Part shown: in pieces, positions 51,995 to 62,082 of the stretch
Position numbering within the stretch: the first letter of the stretch is position 1
How the letters are laid out: the number at the start of each line of letters is the position of its first letter
Assembly (NCBI GenBank): GCA_024401555.1
Contig: JAKSKV010000006.1
Coordinates: 1-64,000 of the forward strand
Direction of reading: 5' to 3'
DNA length: 64,000 bases
From: Paludibacteraceae bacterium
GTDB taxonomy: Bacteria; Bacteroidota; Bacteroidia; Bacteroidales; Paludibacteraceae
Made by a program: the position numbers and the translations under genes
The notes under the pieces: model-generated
The model's input: only the letters and a program-made list of their open reading frames with translations
Databases searched by the model: none
Told to the model about the DNA's origin: nothing

Positions 51995-54900
51995 ATGAGA
52001 AAAGGACTCATTTTTGTATCCATGCTGATATCGGCGCAGCTCATGTGCGCCCAGCAATCGAAGGAGTATTCCCATGCGGACAAACTATTTTACGAAGGCA
52101 AGGCTTTGTATGACTTGGGTCGATACAAGGCCGCTTACGAGCGTATGAGCGAATATGCGCAGACATTGGAGACGAATGACAGATCCCCACGCTCGGTCGA
52201 GGCGGATTATTATATCACTTGTTGCATGTATGAATTGAAGAGTAGGCAAGTGGGCAAAAAGATGGATGATTTCTGCGCGGAGAATCCGCAATCCACCTTG
52301 GTGAACCGCATCCATTTCTTGTCAGGATCCTACCTTTACGACAAGGGGCTCTACAAGGAGTCCGTTGAGGCGTTCGACAAGTGCGACATGAATTTCCTTC
52401 CCGACAGCGAGTCGGCCGATTACCTCTTCAAGGAGGGTTACGCCTTGTTACAGTGTCAGGAGGTGGAGCGTGCGAAGAACACCTTCGCGCGGTTGTTGAG
52501 CCGTCAGACCAAGTACAATGTGGCGGCCAATTACTACAAAGCCTACACCGACTATTTGACCAAGGATTACGAGAAGGCGCTTCCTGTCTTCGAGGAGTTG
52601 AAGTCCGATCCCAACTACGCGCGCATCGTCCCTTACTATATTTTCCAGATCTACTATGCGCAGAAACGCTACGATGAGGTCTTGACAACGGGTGAGGAGT
52701 TGCTTCAGAATGATACGAAGAATCCGAACAATAAGGAGATCCATAGAATTTTGGGCGAGTGCTACTATGCGAAGAAGGACTATGCGAACACGGTGAAGTA
52801 TCTCTCCGCATACCAAAAGGAGGCGGATCAGGTGGTACGCGACAACATGTATATGTTGGGTAACTCCTACTACCAAACCGGTGACTACAAAAATGCGATC
52901 GCCTGCTTGCAGACGGTGACCGCCGTCGAGGATGCCATGGGCCAAAATGCCTATCTCTATTTGGGTTCCTGCTATACGAAGGAGAAGAATATCACCAACG
53001 CCAGGTTCTGTTTCGAGTCGGCCAGCCGTATGGATTTCGACCCTAACGTCAAAGAGGAGGCCTTCTTCAACTATGCGTTGACGATCTATGAGCAGTCTTA
53101 TTCGCCTTTCAACGAGTCGATCACCGCTTTCGAACGATTCTTGGAGACCTTCCCGAATTCCCAGTACAGGGATAAGGTTTATAATTATATGACCAATCTC
53201 TACCTGACCACCAAGAATTACGCTGAGGCATACGCCTCCATCGAGAAGATCAAGGAGAAGAACATCCAACTCTATGAGGCCCGTCAACGCATCGCTTACA
53301 GCATGGGTATCGAGGAGTTTACCAATGGTAACTACGCCAAGGCGATCGACCGCTTCAACACTTCGTTGAAAGACGGACAATACAATCGTACCTTGGAGGC
53401 TTCCACCATCTTCTGGCGAGGAGAGGCTTACTACAAACTCAAGGATTTCAACAAGTCAGCCGCTGATTTCGAGACCTTCGTCAACTCCATTGGCGCAAGA
53501 AACTGCGACGAATTTGTCTTGGCCCACTACAATGTGGGTTACAGTAAGTTTACGGAGAAACGATACGCCGATGCGTTGACTTGGTTCAGAAAGTATGTGA
53601 ACATGGAGGAGAAGAATAAGACCTTAATCGCGGATGCCAACAACCGTATCGGAGACTGTTACTTCAACCAACGTGATTTCGCCAATGCGGTGAAGAGTTA
53701 CTCCCAAGTCTATTCGCTTCGTGGTCCAGGCGCCGATTACGCATGCTTCCAACAGGGATTCATCCAAGGTTTGCAGAAGGATTACAATGGTAAGATCGCC
53801 ACTTTGAACAAGTTGCAGAAGACCTTCCCTCAGTCGGAGTATTTGGCGGACGCCAAGTATGAGATCGGCCGCGCCTATATCATGATGAAGCAGAACGATA
53901 AGGCGATTAAGACCTACGATGAGTTGAGCCGCGATTATCCTCATAGCCCGTTGAGCCGCAAAGGAAAATTGCAGACTGCCATGTTGTACGATGAAATGAA
54001 CCAGACGGAGAAGTCCATCGCCGCATACAAGCAGATCGTCGATTACTTCCCAACCAGTGTGGAGGCTCATACCGCTTTGGACAATCTGAAACGCATTTAT
54101 TTCGAGCAGGATAATATCCAAGGCTATGCCGACTATGTGGGTACATTAGGCGGTTTCGTGAAATTCCAACGCTCCGAGCAGGATTCCCTTACCTATCTCT
54201 CCGCCGAGAATCTTTACGAGAAGGGACAATACGATAAATCCGCTAAGAGCTTCCGCAACTTCATCGATAAATTCCCTGAAAGCGAGTTTGTCAACAAGGC
54301 CCATTTCAATTTGGGTGACAGCTATTACCAGATCGGTGATACCGCAAAGGCGAAGGAAGAGTTTGCCATCGTATCGAAGTTGGTCGGTTCTTCCGATCGT
54401 GAGAATGCTTTGGTTTTGCTCTCAAAGATTCAATATGAGCAGAATGATTATAAGAACGCCATCGTCAGCATGACCACGTTGGATAGCATCGCCCAACACC
54501 CAGAGAACAAGTTGGCCGCCCGCTTAGGCTTGATGCGTTGCCACAACCTGTTGGGTGAGTTGGAACAGACGGTGGATGCCGCCACACTCCTCTCCAATAG
54601 CGACAAGTTGGATCCGGCGATCTATCGTGAGGCGCTCTTCACCCGTGCCCGCACATACGAGCTCTTGGGCGATTCCACATTGGCGTTAGCCGACTATACG
54701 ACGCTCTCCGGCAACTGTATGGACGCATACGGCGCCGAGTCGCAATTCATCAAGCAGGAGTATATTTTCCGTGCCGGTAAATTGGATGAGACCGAGAAGG
54801 AGATCTTCAATTTCATCGATAAGAACACACCGCACCAATATTGGTTGGCGAAGAGTTTCATTCTTCTTTCTGATGTCTATATGGCGCAGGATAGGGAGTT

Positions 54901-55030
54901 TGAGGCGAAGCAATACTTGCTCAGTGTGCGCGAGAACTATAACGGAAACGATGATATCGCCTCTGAGATCAAACTCAGATTGGCGAAGATCGAGCAGCGT
55001 GAGAACGATAAAATTGTAAATGGAAAATAA
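51995..55030 (+). CDS. Large periplasmic TPR protein
   Basis: 1011 aa with a signal peptide (to QLMCA, so exported). The whole mature protein is built of tetratricopeptide-type helical pairs, at least twenty, with the usual A..Y..LG...YA..G.Y.KA pattern (for example NVGYSKFTEKRYADALTWFRKYV, NLGDSYYQIGDTAKAKEEFAIV). No catalytic domain. The stop overlaps the ATG of an outer-membrane barrel gene (TAATG), and this pairing is conserved in Bacteroidales; a scaffold or assembly role at the outer membrane is inferred. Confidence 0.88.
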   Translation: MRKGLIFVSMLISAQLMCAQQSKEYSHADKLFYEGKALYDLGRYKAAYERMSEYAQTLETNDRSPRSVEADYYITCCMYELKSRQVGKKMDDFCAENPQSTLVNRIHFLSGSYLYDKGLYKESVEAFDKCDMNFLPDSESADYLFKEGYALLQCQEVERAKNTFARLLSRQTKYNVAANYYKAYTDYLTKDYEKALPVFEELKSDPNYARIVPYYIFQIYYAQKRYDEVLTTGEELLQNDTKNPNNKEIHRILGECYYAKKDYANTVKYLSAYQKEADQVVRDNMYMLGNSYYQTGDYKNAIACLQTVTAVEDAMGQNAYLYLGSCYTKEKNITNARFCFESASRMDFDPNVKEEAFFNYALTIYEQSYSPFNESITAFERFLETFPNSQYRDKVYNYMTNLYLTTKNYAEAYASIEKIKEKNIQLYEARQRIAYSMGIEEFTNGNYAKAIDRFNTSLKDGQYNRTLEASTIFWRGEAYYKLKDFNKSAADFETFVNSIGARNCDEFVLAHYNVGYSKFTEKRYADALTWFRKYVNMEEKNKTLIADANNRIGDCYFNQRDFANAVKSYSQVYSLRGPGADYACFQQGFIQGLQKDYNGKIATLNKLQKTFPQSEYLADAKYEIGRAYIMMKQNDKAIKTYDELSRDYPHSPLSRKGKLQTAMLYDEMNQTEKSIAAYKQIVDYFPTSVEAHTALDNLKRIYFEQDNIQGYADYVGTLGGFVKFQRSEQDSLTYLSAENLYEKGQYDKSAKSFRNFIDKFPESEFVNKAHFNLGDSYYQIGDTAKAKEEFAIVSKLVGSSDRENALVLLSKIQYEQNDYKNAIVSMTTLDSIAQHPENKLAARLGLMRCHNLLGELEQTVDAATLLSNSDKLDPAIYREALFTRARTYELLGDSTLALADYTTLSGNCMDAYGAESQFIKQEYIFRAGKLDETEKEIFNFIDKNTPHQYWLAKSFILLSDVYMAQDREFEAKQYLLSVRENYNGNDDIASEIKLRLAKIEQRENDKIVNGK

Positions 55031-56820
55031 TGAGTAAATACGATATGAGACGTTTGTTTATAATAGTTGGATTGACCTCTTTTGGTGCCATGGGAATGTT
55101 GGCGCAGGAGAGTTCTGATACCTTGATCGAACGTAATGTGGATGTGGTGAAGGAGTACAACCCGGTCATCAAGGATGCGGGTAAGATCAACACTATGCCG
55201 GAGATAAAGCCGATTGAGACCAAGAAAGCGGCGACCTCCTATTCGGTATGGACCACGCCGTATGATGTACAGGCGAGTGAGATCCAGCCTTTGGATTACG
55301 CCACAGCGCAGCCGATCGCTTCGAAGAACCACAAGCAGCACTTCGCTCGTTTGGGAGGCGGCAACTATGGGACAATATTGGGAGAGCTCTATACCCCGAT
55401 TGTCCAAAAGCAAAATTGGAACATTGACTTGGATTTGAGAAACCGTACCTCTTTGGGTAGCGTGAAGATCTCCGAGGATAATTATACCATTCCTTTGGAG
55501 GAGAGTTGTGATGGAGATCCTTTGAAATCGAAGGCATTCGACAGCGACACGAAAGGTAAGTTGGATTTTGCGACTACCATCCGTCGAAACAAGGAGCTGA
55601 GCGCATTTGTTGAGGGCGAGTATGACGCTTTCCGTTATTATGGTTATGATGATGATATGTTGGAGCATTTCAACCATTTCAGCAATTACTCCGATAATGA
55701 GGATTTCAAGCAACACCATTTGACGTTGGATGCCAATGCCCGGTTCAGGACCAAGGAGTTCGCCGGAAAATGGTTCTACGATCTCCAATCGACCTACCAA
55801 CTCTATGCCAACAGGGATGATTTGAAGGAGCATACCATCTTTACCCAATTGGGCGGACAGTTCCGTTCCGACCGTTACACCATCGGTTTGGATATCGATA
55901 TGCACAACATCTTCCTGAACATACCAGAGGAGAGCGACTATGCGTTTGACAACCGCGACAATATGAACAACTATACGATGTTGAAATTGAAGCCGCATGT
56001 GATTTTCAGTGGTGAGATCGGAAAGATGAACATTGGTATCAAAGCGGCCTTCGGTATCGGACAGGGAAAGAAGGGTGCTGTATGCCCCGATATTTCGGGA
56101 ACCATCAAGTTGAAGAAGGATGTCGCCTATCTTTACGCTTGTGTGACCGGAGATTATGAGGTGAAGAACTACCATGCGATGATGCGTGAGAATAAATATC
56201 TGGCGCCAGATGTCCGTGTGGAGGATACCTATACCCCTATTGATGTCTATGCGGGTGTCCGTGTGAAGATCGCGAAGCGTGTCGATATGGATGTCTATGG
56301 TGGCTATAAGATCATCAACAATCCTTATTTCTTCGTGAATAAGTATCGCAATAGAGTAGTGAACGGAGATACCATCTCCGTGATGACTCGTCAATTCGAC
56401 GTGGTTTATGAAAAGAACGCGGGCGTGTTCAATGCCGGAATGTCGTTGGCTTACCATTACAAGGACCGTTTGGATATGGGCTTGAATGTGGTGGTGAACA
56501 AGTGGGCATTGGAGAAGAACGACTATGCTTGGCAACGTCCTGACTGGATGGTGGATTATCATATGAACTACAATGTGACCAAGAATTTCCGACTCAATTT
56601 GGGCTACGAATTTGAGGGTGGAAGATACGCTAAGGTCGGTAAGGAGGCTGTTAAGATGAGAAACGCCCATAACATCAGTTTCGGCGCGGACTACAAGTTG
56701 CTCAACTGGTTGGATATCTTCGCAAGACTCGACAATATGATCAATCAACCTTACCAAAGTTGGTATGGATACGATTGTCATGGATTCAACTTCTTGGCTG
56801 GACTCTCATTCTTCTTCTAA
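55030..56820 (+). CDS. Outer-membrane beta-barrel protein, TonB-receptor-like
   Basis: 596 aa with a signal peptide (ending GMLAQ). A short N-terminal segment DTLIERNVDVVKEYNPVIKDAGKINTMPEI is followed by long amphipathic strands ending AGLSFFF with terminal Phe. No plug domain, so not a complete TonB-dependent transporter. ATG 55030 overlaps the TPR stop; MRRLF five codons on is an alternative start. Works presumably with the TPR protein. Confidence 0.78.
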   Translation: MSKYDMRRLFIIVGLTSFGAMGMLAQESSDTLIERNVDVVKEYNPVIKDAGKINTMPEIKPIETKKAATSYSVWTTPYDVQASEIQPLDYATAQPIASKNHKQHFARLGGGNYGTILGELYTPIVQKQNWNIDLDLRNRTSLGSVKISEDNYTIPLEESCDGDPLKSKAFDSDTKGKLDFATTIRRNKELSAFVEGEYDAFRYYGYDDDMLEHFNHFSNYSDNEDFKQHHLTLDANARFRTKEFAGKWFYDLQSTYQLYANRDDLKEHTIFTQLGGQFRSDRYTIGLDIDMHNIFLNIPEESDYAFDNRDNMNNYTMLKLKPHVIFSGEIGKMNIGIKAAFGIGQGKKGAVCPDISGTIKLKKDVAYLYACVTGDYEVKNYHAMMRENKYLAPDVRVEDTYTPIDVYAGVRVKIAKRVDMDVYGGYKIINNPYFFVNKYRNRVVNGDTISVMTRQFDVVYEKNAGVFNAGMSLAYHYKDRLDMGLNVVVNKWALEKNDYAWQRPDWMVDYHMNYNVTKNFRLNLGYEFEGGRYAKVGKEAVKMRNAHNISFGADYKLLNWLDIFARLDNMINQPYQSWYGYDCHGFNFLAGLSFFF

Positions 56821-56823
56821 GAT

Positions 56824-57645
56824 ATGTTTGAACTATTATTTACAGGTCTGGTTATTTGGGGGTTGGTCAAGTTCTTTGGCAACTTTATCGAAGGATTTTT
56901 GGGACTATTGGGAAAACCCAACTCGTTTCAAGATCTCTGGGATGATCCAGATGATCCGGATAATTCAGCCAAATCAAGATACGGCATAACCCTACCCGAA
57001 GCGTTGGGTGTGCTCTTTTCCAAGATTATGTTGGCGGATGGAAAGACGACCAAAAGCGAGTTGGCGGAGGTAAAGCGTTTCCTCACCGCGCATTTCACGG
57101 AGGAGCAAGGGAAAGAGGTGCTGAACCTGATGCGCGGTTACATCAAAGATAACCCGGCGTCTTTCAAAGACTTGCGTCCGGTATTTCTCTGCATCAACCG
57201 CTCAATGGAGTACGACTACCGCTTAGACCTTTTGAATACCTTGTTCAAGGTGTCGGTGGTGGATTCCCGAATAAATAATGATGAGGCGACCATCATAGAG
57301 ATGTATGCCCGCTTCGCCTGCATTAAGAGTGCGGACTTTGATCGTTTGAGAGGGTATTATGCGTATGGATTCGCTTGGAAGAATACTGGCAAACAACAGT
57401 CCAACTACCAACGGGAAAAGCAACAGAACGAATCATACTCTTCGGAGAGTAATAAGCACTGGGCGTACAAAGTACTGGGCCTGAAAGATGGCGCTTCCGA
57501 GAAGGAGGTGAAGTCCGCCTTCCGTAAATTGTCGATGGAGTACCATCCTGATAAACATGTAGGAGAGAGTGAAGAGATGCTGAAAATCAATACGGAAAAG
57601 TTCCAGCAGATCAACGAGGCCTATGAGTTGTTGACGGAGAAATAG
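56824..57645 (+). CDS. DjlA-like TerB/DnaJ co-chaperone
   Basis: 273 aa. N-terminal membrane helix, TerB-like domain (residues about 60-185; [20 protein letters not shown]) and a C-terminal J domain: [36 protein letters not shown] with the HPD motif intact. Same layout as E. coli DjlA, which stimulates DnaK at the membrane. Starts 3 nt after the barrel gene. Confidence 0.9.
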   Translation: MFELLFTGLVIWGLVKFFGNFIEGFLGLLGKPNSFQDLWDDPDDPDNSAKSRYGITLPEALGVLFSKIMLADGKTTKSELAEVKRFLTAHFTEEQGKEVLNLMRGYIKDNPASFKDLRPVFLCINRSMEYDYRLDLLNTLFKVSVVDSRINNDEATIIEMYARFACIKSADFDRLRGYYAYGFAWKNTGKQQSNYQREKQQNESYSSESNKHWAYKVLGLKDGASEKEVKSAFRKLSMEYHPDKHVGESEEMLKINTEKFQQINEAYELLTEK

Positions 57646-57709
57646 TGGATTCTCTATCTCCACTATCGAAAACTTTTACTATCTTGTCTTTGAACTAAAT
57701 TTTAATGAT

Positions 57710-58015
57710 ATGCCCAAACACCAATCCAATGTAAGGGAACGTTCCCGCACCGATATAGATGAACCTCGTTCGTATAAGGTGATATGCTACAATGATGACT
57801 TCACAACCTTCGAATTTGTGGTGAAGGTCTTGATGACCGTTTTCTTCAAGTCCCAATTCGAGGCGGAACGGTTAACTATCGAAGTGGACCAAAGGAAGAG
57901 TGCCGTGGTGGGTGTTTACTCCTACGACGTGGCGGCCTCCAAGGTGGAGAAGGCGGTAAAGATGGCTCGTGCAGAGGGATTTCCTTTGCGCTTTTCGTGT
58001 GAACCTATAAATTGA
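57710..58015 (+). CDS. clpS: ClpA adaptor ClpS
   Basis: 101 aa. YKVICYNDDFTTFEFVVKVLMTVF carries the N-degron pocket (usual NDDFT); VDQRKSAVVGVYSYDVAASKVEKAV resembles the ClpA-binding surface. Delivers proteins with N-terminal Leu, Phe, Tyr or Trp to ClpAP. Six nucleotides ahead of clpA. Confidence 0.93.
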   Translation: MPKHQSNVRERSRTDIDEPRSYKVICYNDDFTTFEFVVKVLMTVFFKSQFEAERLTIEVDQRKSAVVGVYSYDVAASKVEKAVKMARAEGFPLRFSCEPIN

Positions 58016-58020
58016 ATATT

Positions 58021-60282
58021 ATGGAAGAATTGGATTACGATAACAGAACGAAAGATATATTTGACAAGGCGAGGTGTATCGCCGAGTCGTATCGACACGA
58101 ATTTTTGATGCCGGAACACCTTATGCTTGTCTTACTGGACGAGTCGTGTTTCCGCTATGTCGCGGAGACGGATCTCAAAAGTGACGCTCTGCGGCAAGAG
58201 TTGCTGGATTATCTGGAAAAGAAGGTGGAGCGTGTGCCGGACGGAGTGGAGTATGAGTTGGAGTTGTCTGAACTTTCGGGACGGATTCTTGTCGCTTCGG
58301 AGCGTATCGCCCGTTATGCCAGACAGGAAATGATTAATTTCACCCATATCTTCAAGTGCATGTTGGATCTGAACAGCTCCATGGTGAGTTATCTGTTGAA
58401 GAAATATGCCTTGGTGGATAAAGGGATCATTATGAGCGATTTCCTCTCCTCATACGAAAGTGAAGCGGATGTGGAAATTGATTTCACCCAATATGCGGAC
58501 GATGACGAACCGGAAGAGGATGTCGCTTCCCAAAGCATGGGAGAGAAGTCTTGGAAAGGCATGGTGACCTGCATCAATGACCATATCGACGAAAGAAATC
58601 CGTTGATCGGAAGAGAGAAGGAGCTGGAACGAACCATCCAGGTCCTTTGCCGTAAGGAGAAGAATAATCCGCTCCATTTGGGTGAACCCGGTGTCGGAAA
58701 GACGGCGCTTATTTACGGATTGGCCGATCGCCTTCGTCAAGGGAAGGTGCCTAATCGTCTGAAAGATTACAAAATTTATGAATTGAATATTGGTTCATTG
58801 GTGGCGGGAACGCAGTACCGAGGAGATTTTGAGAAGAGGTTGAAGAGCATTATGGACGGTATTTCCAACGAAAGGAAGGCGATTGTCTATATCGATGAAA
58901 TCCATAACCTGGTGGGAGCGGGTAGAACGAACGATAGTTCGTTAGATGCGAGTAACCTGCTGAAACCCTTCCTGGAGGGCGGTAAGATCCGCTTCATCGG
59001 ATCGACTACCTACGATGAGTTTAATCGATTCTTTTCTCAGGATAAGGGGTTGACGCGTCGATTCCAACAGATCGATATTCTGGAACCCTCTGTGGAGGAG
59101 ACAATCCGTATCATAAAGGGGTTGCAGAGCAAATACGAGGCCTACCATGAGGTGGTTTATGGCGAGGGCGCCATTGAGTTTGCCGTGGAGAGCAGCGCTA
59201 AGTACATCGCGGATCGTTTCTTACCCGACAAGGCGATCGACTTGATCGACGAGGCGGGTGCGTACCGTCAGATCCATCCTTTGGTGGAGGGTCCGCAAGT
59301 GGTGGATAAGAGTCTGATTTCGGATGTTTTGGCCAAGGTCTGCAAGATTGACGCAGCGGCGCTGAAAGAGGAGGATAACGCCTCCTTGGAGACTTTGGAA
59401 CCCAATCTCAAACAGAAAATTTATGGCCAGGACGAGGCGATTCGTCAGGTGGTCGAGTCGGTTCAGCTCTCCAAGGCTGGATTGCTTGACGTGGATAAAC
59501 CGATTGCCAGCCTGCTCTTTGTAGGTCCAACGGGTGTTGGTAAGACTGAGTTGTGTAAGGTGTTGGCGGCGGAATTGGGCATCAGTCTGGTGCGGTTCGA
59601 TATGAGTGAATATACCGAGAAACATACAGTGGCGAAACTTATTGGTTCGCCAGCCGGATATGTGGGATATGAGGATGGTGGTCTCTTGACCGACGCTATC
59701 CGCAAGACGCCGAATTGCGTCTTGTTGTTGGATGAGATGGAGAAGGCCCATTCGGATATCTACAACATCTTGTTGCAGGTGATGGATTACGCCCGTTTGA
59801 CCGATAACAAAGGACGCAAGGCGGACTTCCGCCACGTTATTCTGGTGATGACCTCCAATGCGGGAGCGCAGTATGCACATCTCTCCAGCATTGGTTTTGG
59901 CGGAAAAGTCTCCTCTGGTTCGGCGATGTTGGCGCAAGTGAAGAAGACCTTCAAGCCGGAATTCATCAACCGTTTGAATGGAATGGTGACTTTCAATGAT
60001 ATGGACGAGGTGATGGCTTCCGCCGTGTTGGATAAGAAGTTGCGTGAATTGAACGAGAAGTTGGCCGCTAAGCAGGTCTCGTTGACGCTTTCGGATGAGG
60101 CGCGCGCGCAATTGCTGAAGGAGGGTTACTCCAAGACATACGGTGCCCGTGAGATGGATCGTGTGATCCGTAATCAATTGAGCACTTTGTTGATGCGTGA
60201 GATTCTATTTGGCCATTTGAAAGGGGGCGGCGCAGCCCGTGCGGTAGTGGAGAATGGTGTGATTAAGTTGGTACAGGCATGA
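58021..60282 (+). CDS. clpA: AAA+ unfoldase ClpA
   Basis: 753 aa from ATG 58021 (an in-frame TTG at 58012 overlaps the clpS stop). N domain (HEFLMPEHLML), D1 Walker A GEPGVGKTAL, an intact IYIDEIHNLVGAG, D2 Walker A GPTGVGKTEL and LLLDEMEKAH. The loop AHLSSIGFGG carries an IGF motif, the hook into ClpP. An acidic stretch (DDDEPEEDVA) precedes D1. Forms ClpAP with ClpP (gene not in this window). Confidence 0.96.
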   Translation: MEELDYDNRTKDIFDKARCIAESYRHEFLMPEHLMLVLLDESCFRYVAETDLKSDALRQELLDYLEKKVERVPDGVEYELELSELSGRILVASERIARYARQEMINFTHIFKCMLDLNSSMVSYLLKKYALVDKGIIMSDFLSSYESEADVEIDFTQYADDDEPEEDVASQSMGEKSWKGMVTCINDHIDERNPLIGREKELERTIQVLCRKEKNNPLHLGEPGVGKTALIYGLADRLRQGKVPNRLKDYKIYELNIGSLVAGTQYRGDFEKRLKSIMDGISNERKAIVYIDEIHNLVGAGRTNDSSLDASNLLKPFLEGGKIRFIGSTTYDEFNRFFSQDKGLTRRFQQIDILEPSVEETIRIIKGLQSKYEAYHEVVYGEGAIEFAVESSAKYIADRFLPDKAIDLIDEAGAYRQIHPLVEGPQVVDKSLISDVLAKVCKIDAAALKEEDNASLETLEPNLKQKIYGQDEAIRQVVESVQLSKAGLLDVDKPIASLLFVGPTGVGKTELCKVLAAELGISLVRFDMSEYTEKHTVAKLIGSPAGYVGYEDGGLLTDAIRKTPNCVLLLDEMEKAHSDIYNILLQVMDYARLTDNKGRKADFRHVILVMTSNAGAQYAHLSSIGFGGKVSSGSAMLAQVKKTFKPEFINRLNGMVTFNDMDEVMASAVLDKKLRELNEKLAAKQVSLTLSDEARAQLLKEGYSKTYGAREMDRVIRNQLSTLLMREILFGHLKGGGAARAVVENGVIKLVQA

Positions 60283-60923
60283 TATTCAGGTTAGCCAAGC
60301 AATTAGGTTTCCCAGATCCGAGACTAGGGGAGGAGGATGGTCTTTTGGCCATTGGTGGCGATCTTTCGATAGACCGCCTGCTTTTAGCCTACTCCAATGG
60401 CATCTTCCCTTGGTACTCTTTCCGCGATTCGGATATCCTATGGTTTTGTCCGATGCGGCGGTTCGTTATTTTCCCCAACGAGATCCACGTCTCGCACTCT
60501 ATGCGCAACGTTATGAACAAAGGGTTGTATGATGTTACTTTCAACAACGATTTCCCTGCGGTGATCGAACAGTGTGGTAAGTTGCGTTACGACCAGGAGG
60601 GTGCTTGGTTAGGGGAGGATATGACCAAGGCCTATACAGCGCTGCATGACCAGGGATTCGCCAAAAGTGTGGAAGTGTGGGATGAAGAGGGCCGTTTGGT
60701 CGGCGGATTGTATGGCGTGACATTGGGCAAGTGCTTCTTCGGTGAGAGCATGTTCTCGTTGGTGCCGAGCGCCTCGAAGTTGGCGCTGATCGCCTTGGCG
60801 GAGTTGATGAAGGATCATGGCGGTGTCATGATCGATTGCCAGTTAGAGACACCCCATTTGAAAAGCATGGGCGGTAGAAGCATTCCCTATGAGGAGTATA
60901 TGAAGTATGTGAGTATGGAGTGA
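60279..60923 (+). CDS. aat: Leucyl/phenylalanyl-tRNA-protein transferase
   Basis: 214 aa. LLAIGGDLSIDRLLLAYSNGIFPWYSFRDSDILWFCPMRRFVI is the family start, and GGLYGVTLGKCFFGESMFS and DCQLETPHLKSMGGRSIPYEEY the core. Adds Leu or Phe to proteins with N-terminal Lys or Arg, making ClpS substrates. Overlaps clpA by 4 nt (ATGA), so clpS-clpA-aat is one N-degron operon. Confidence 0.97.
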   Translation: MIFRLAKQLGFPDPRLGEEDGLLAIGGDLSIDRLLLAYSNGIFPWYSFRDSDILWFCPMRRFVIFPNEIHVSHSMRNVMNKGLYDVTFNNDFPAVIEQCGKLRYDQEGAWLGEDMTKAYTALHDQGFAKSVEVWDEEGRLVGGLYGVTLGKCFFGESMFSLVPSASKLALIALAELMKDHGGVMIDCQLETPHLKSMGGRSIPYEEYMKYVSME

Positions 60924-60962
60924 AATCTGTAAGGGAAGTTTATAATGATATTTATAAATGAC

Positions 60963-60996
60963 AAAGGGGTTGGATCAAACTTGAACCAACCCCTTT
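60963..60996. terminator. Bidirectional terminator after aat
   Basis: An 11-bp stem (AAAGGGGTTGG / CCAACCCCTTT) with a 12-nt loop, between convergent genes. Confidence 0.85.
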
Positions 60997-61016
60997 CCTT
61001 ATGTCTGAAATTCTGT

Positions 61017-62009
61017 TTAGATGTCTCTCTTCAGATACTCGTGGATTTGTTTTCTCTTATCCCAAAGCAATGCGACGATCATGAAGAGGATCAATGCCAC
61101 CAATCCCTTGTAGAGAATCAACTTCTTAAATGAGTTGACTGGGGATTTTACCGGGTGGAAATCCGAAAGGACAGTCACAACCTCCAAGTTAGCGGCCATA
61201 TCGGCTTCAATCTCGCTGGTGATTTTAGAGAGTTTTTGCAAATCCTCGTAGTACATCTGTCTTCTCGCCTTGATGAACGGAACGGAACTCTTCTTCTCAT
61301 TTACAGATGAGAACTCCAATACGTTTCCGCTTGGACTCTTGAAGAAGTCAACCTTTTGCAAACTATCCAAGTTCATCAATGCGTTATGGAACAACCACTC
61401 TTTCTCCTCCAAGGATTTAAGACGGGAGATGTTCAAAGACTCAAGATACTTGTTGTTGGCGAAGTATTTGACGAGTGCGGTTTGTACCTTATCGAACTCC
61501 TCGATGCCCTTGATTCTCGCTGAAATGACGATTTGGTCAGGAACAGCGAACTCCGTGGTGTCGCCCAATGGGGCTTGGTTCTTGTAGTCGATATAGTCGA
61601 TTGTGGTGTCGCGGTACTTGTCGATCACTGGGTGAGCGTCGAATTTCACGATCTTAACCGCTATCTCATCGTTGATGTCAAGTTGCTTGGCAAGTCCCAT
61701 AGGGTCCTCGTTGCGCGCGAATTCGTTTAGGTCATGTACCAATGTTTTGTACAAGATGGCGTCGCCGTCATTGAGTTTGAGTTGAAGGAACCCTTCGTAG
61801 GTGTGGTTGTCCTCCCTTGCTTCGTACAAACTGGATGCGATGGCGAGCGCGGCGAATATCGCGAAGACGAATATGTACTTGTAGATGGTGCGGAGGATAT
61901 AACCAAAGGCGGAAAGGATGCCCTTTATCACTCCAAAGATAGCGTTTCCGAGACGGGTGGTCATCGTAAAGATGTTCATCTCTTGATTGTTATTGTTTTC
62001 GTTCTCCAT
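61017..62009 (-). CDS. Wzz-like two-helix membrane protein
   Basis: 330 aa with a transmembrane helix near residues 42-62 and another near 300-316, a large periplasmic domain between, and the C-terminal tail in the cytoplasm (WDKRKQIHEYLKR). The topology is that of chain-length determinant (Wzz) proteins, and the domain is helical near its end (LEEKEWLFHNALMNLDSLQKV). No kinase domain and no clear Wzz proline motif, so the name is only topological. Confidence 0.6.
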   Translation of the reverse strand: MENENNNNQEMNIFTMTTRLGNAIFGVIKGILSAFGYILRTIYKYIFVFAIFAALAIASSLYEAREDNHTYEGFLQLKLNDGDAILYKTLVHDLNEFARNEDPMGLAKQLDINDEIAVKIVKFDAHPVIDKYRDTTIDYIDYKNQAPLGDTTEFAVPDQIVISARIKGIEEFDKVQTALVKYFANNKYLESLNISRLKSLEEKEWLFHNALMNLDSLQKVDFFKSPSGNVLEFSSVNEKKSSVPFIKARRQMYYEDLQKLSKITSEIEADMAANLEVVTVLSDFHPVKSPVNSFKKLILYKGLVALILFMIVALLWDKRKQIHEYLKRDI

Positions 62010-62037
62010 TTTAATGTAAATATCTTAGTCTAAATTA

Positions 62038-62045
62038 CAAATATA
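62038..62045 (-). promoter_or_regulatory. -7 box of the Wzz-like gene
   Basis: TATATTTG on the minus strand, 28 nt ahead of ATG 62009; no clear -33 TTG. Confidence 0.5.
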
Positions 62046-62082
62046 GAGGTTTGTTTCGAAACTTGAAAAAATAGATTGATTT

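Noticed and set aside
54937-56781. 614-codon antisense frame over the outer-membrane barrel gene
   Set aside because: The sense strand encodes a signal peptide, barrel pattern and terminal Phe; the antisense frame is a codon-bias shadow. The same applies to long antisense frames at 24669-25427, 30152-31744, 52448-53380 and 59221-60177.
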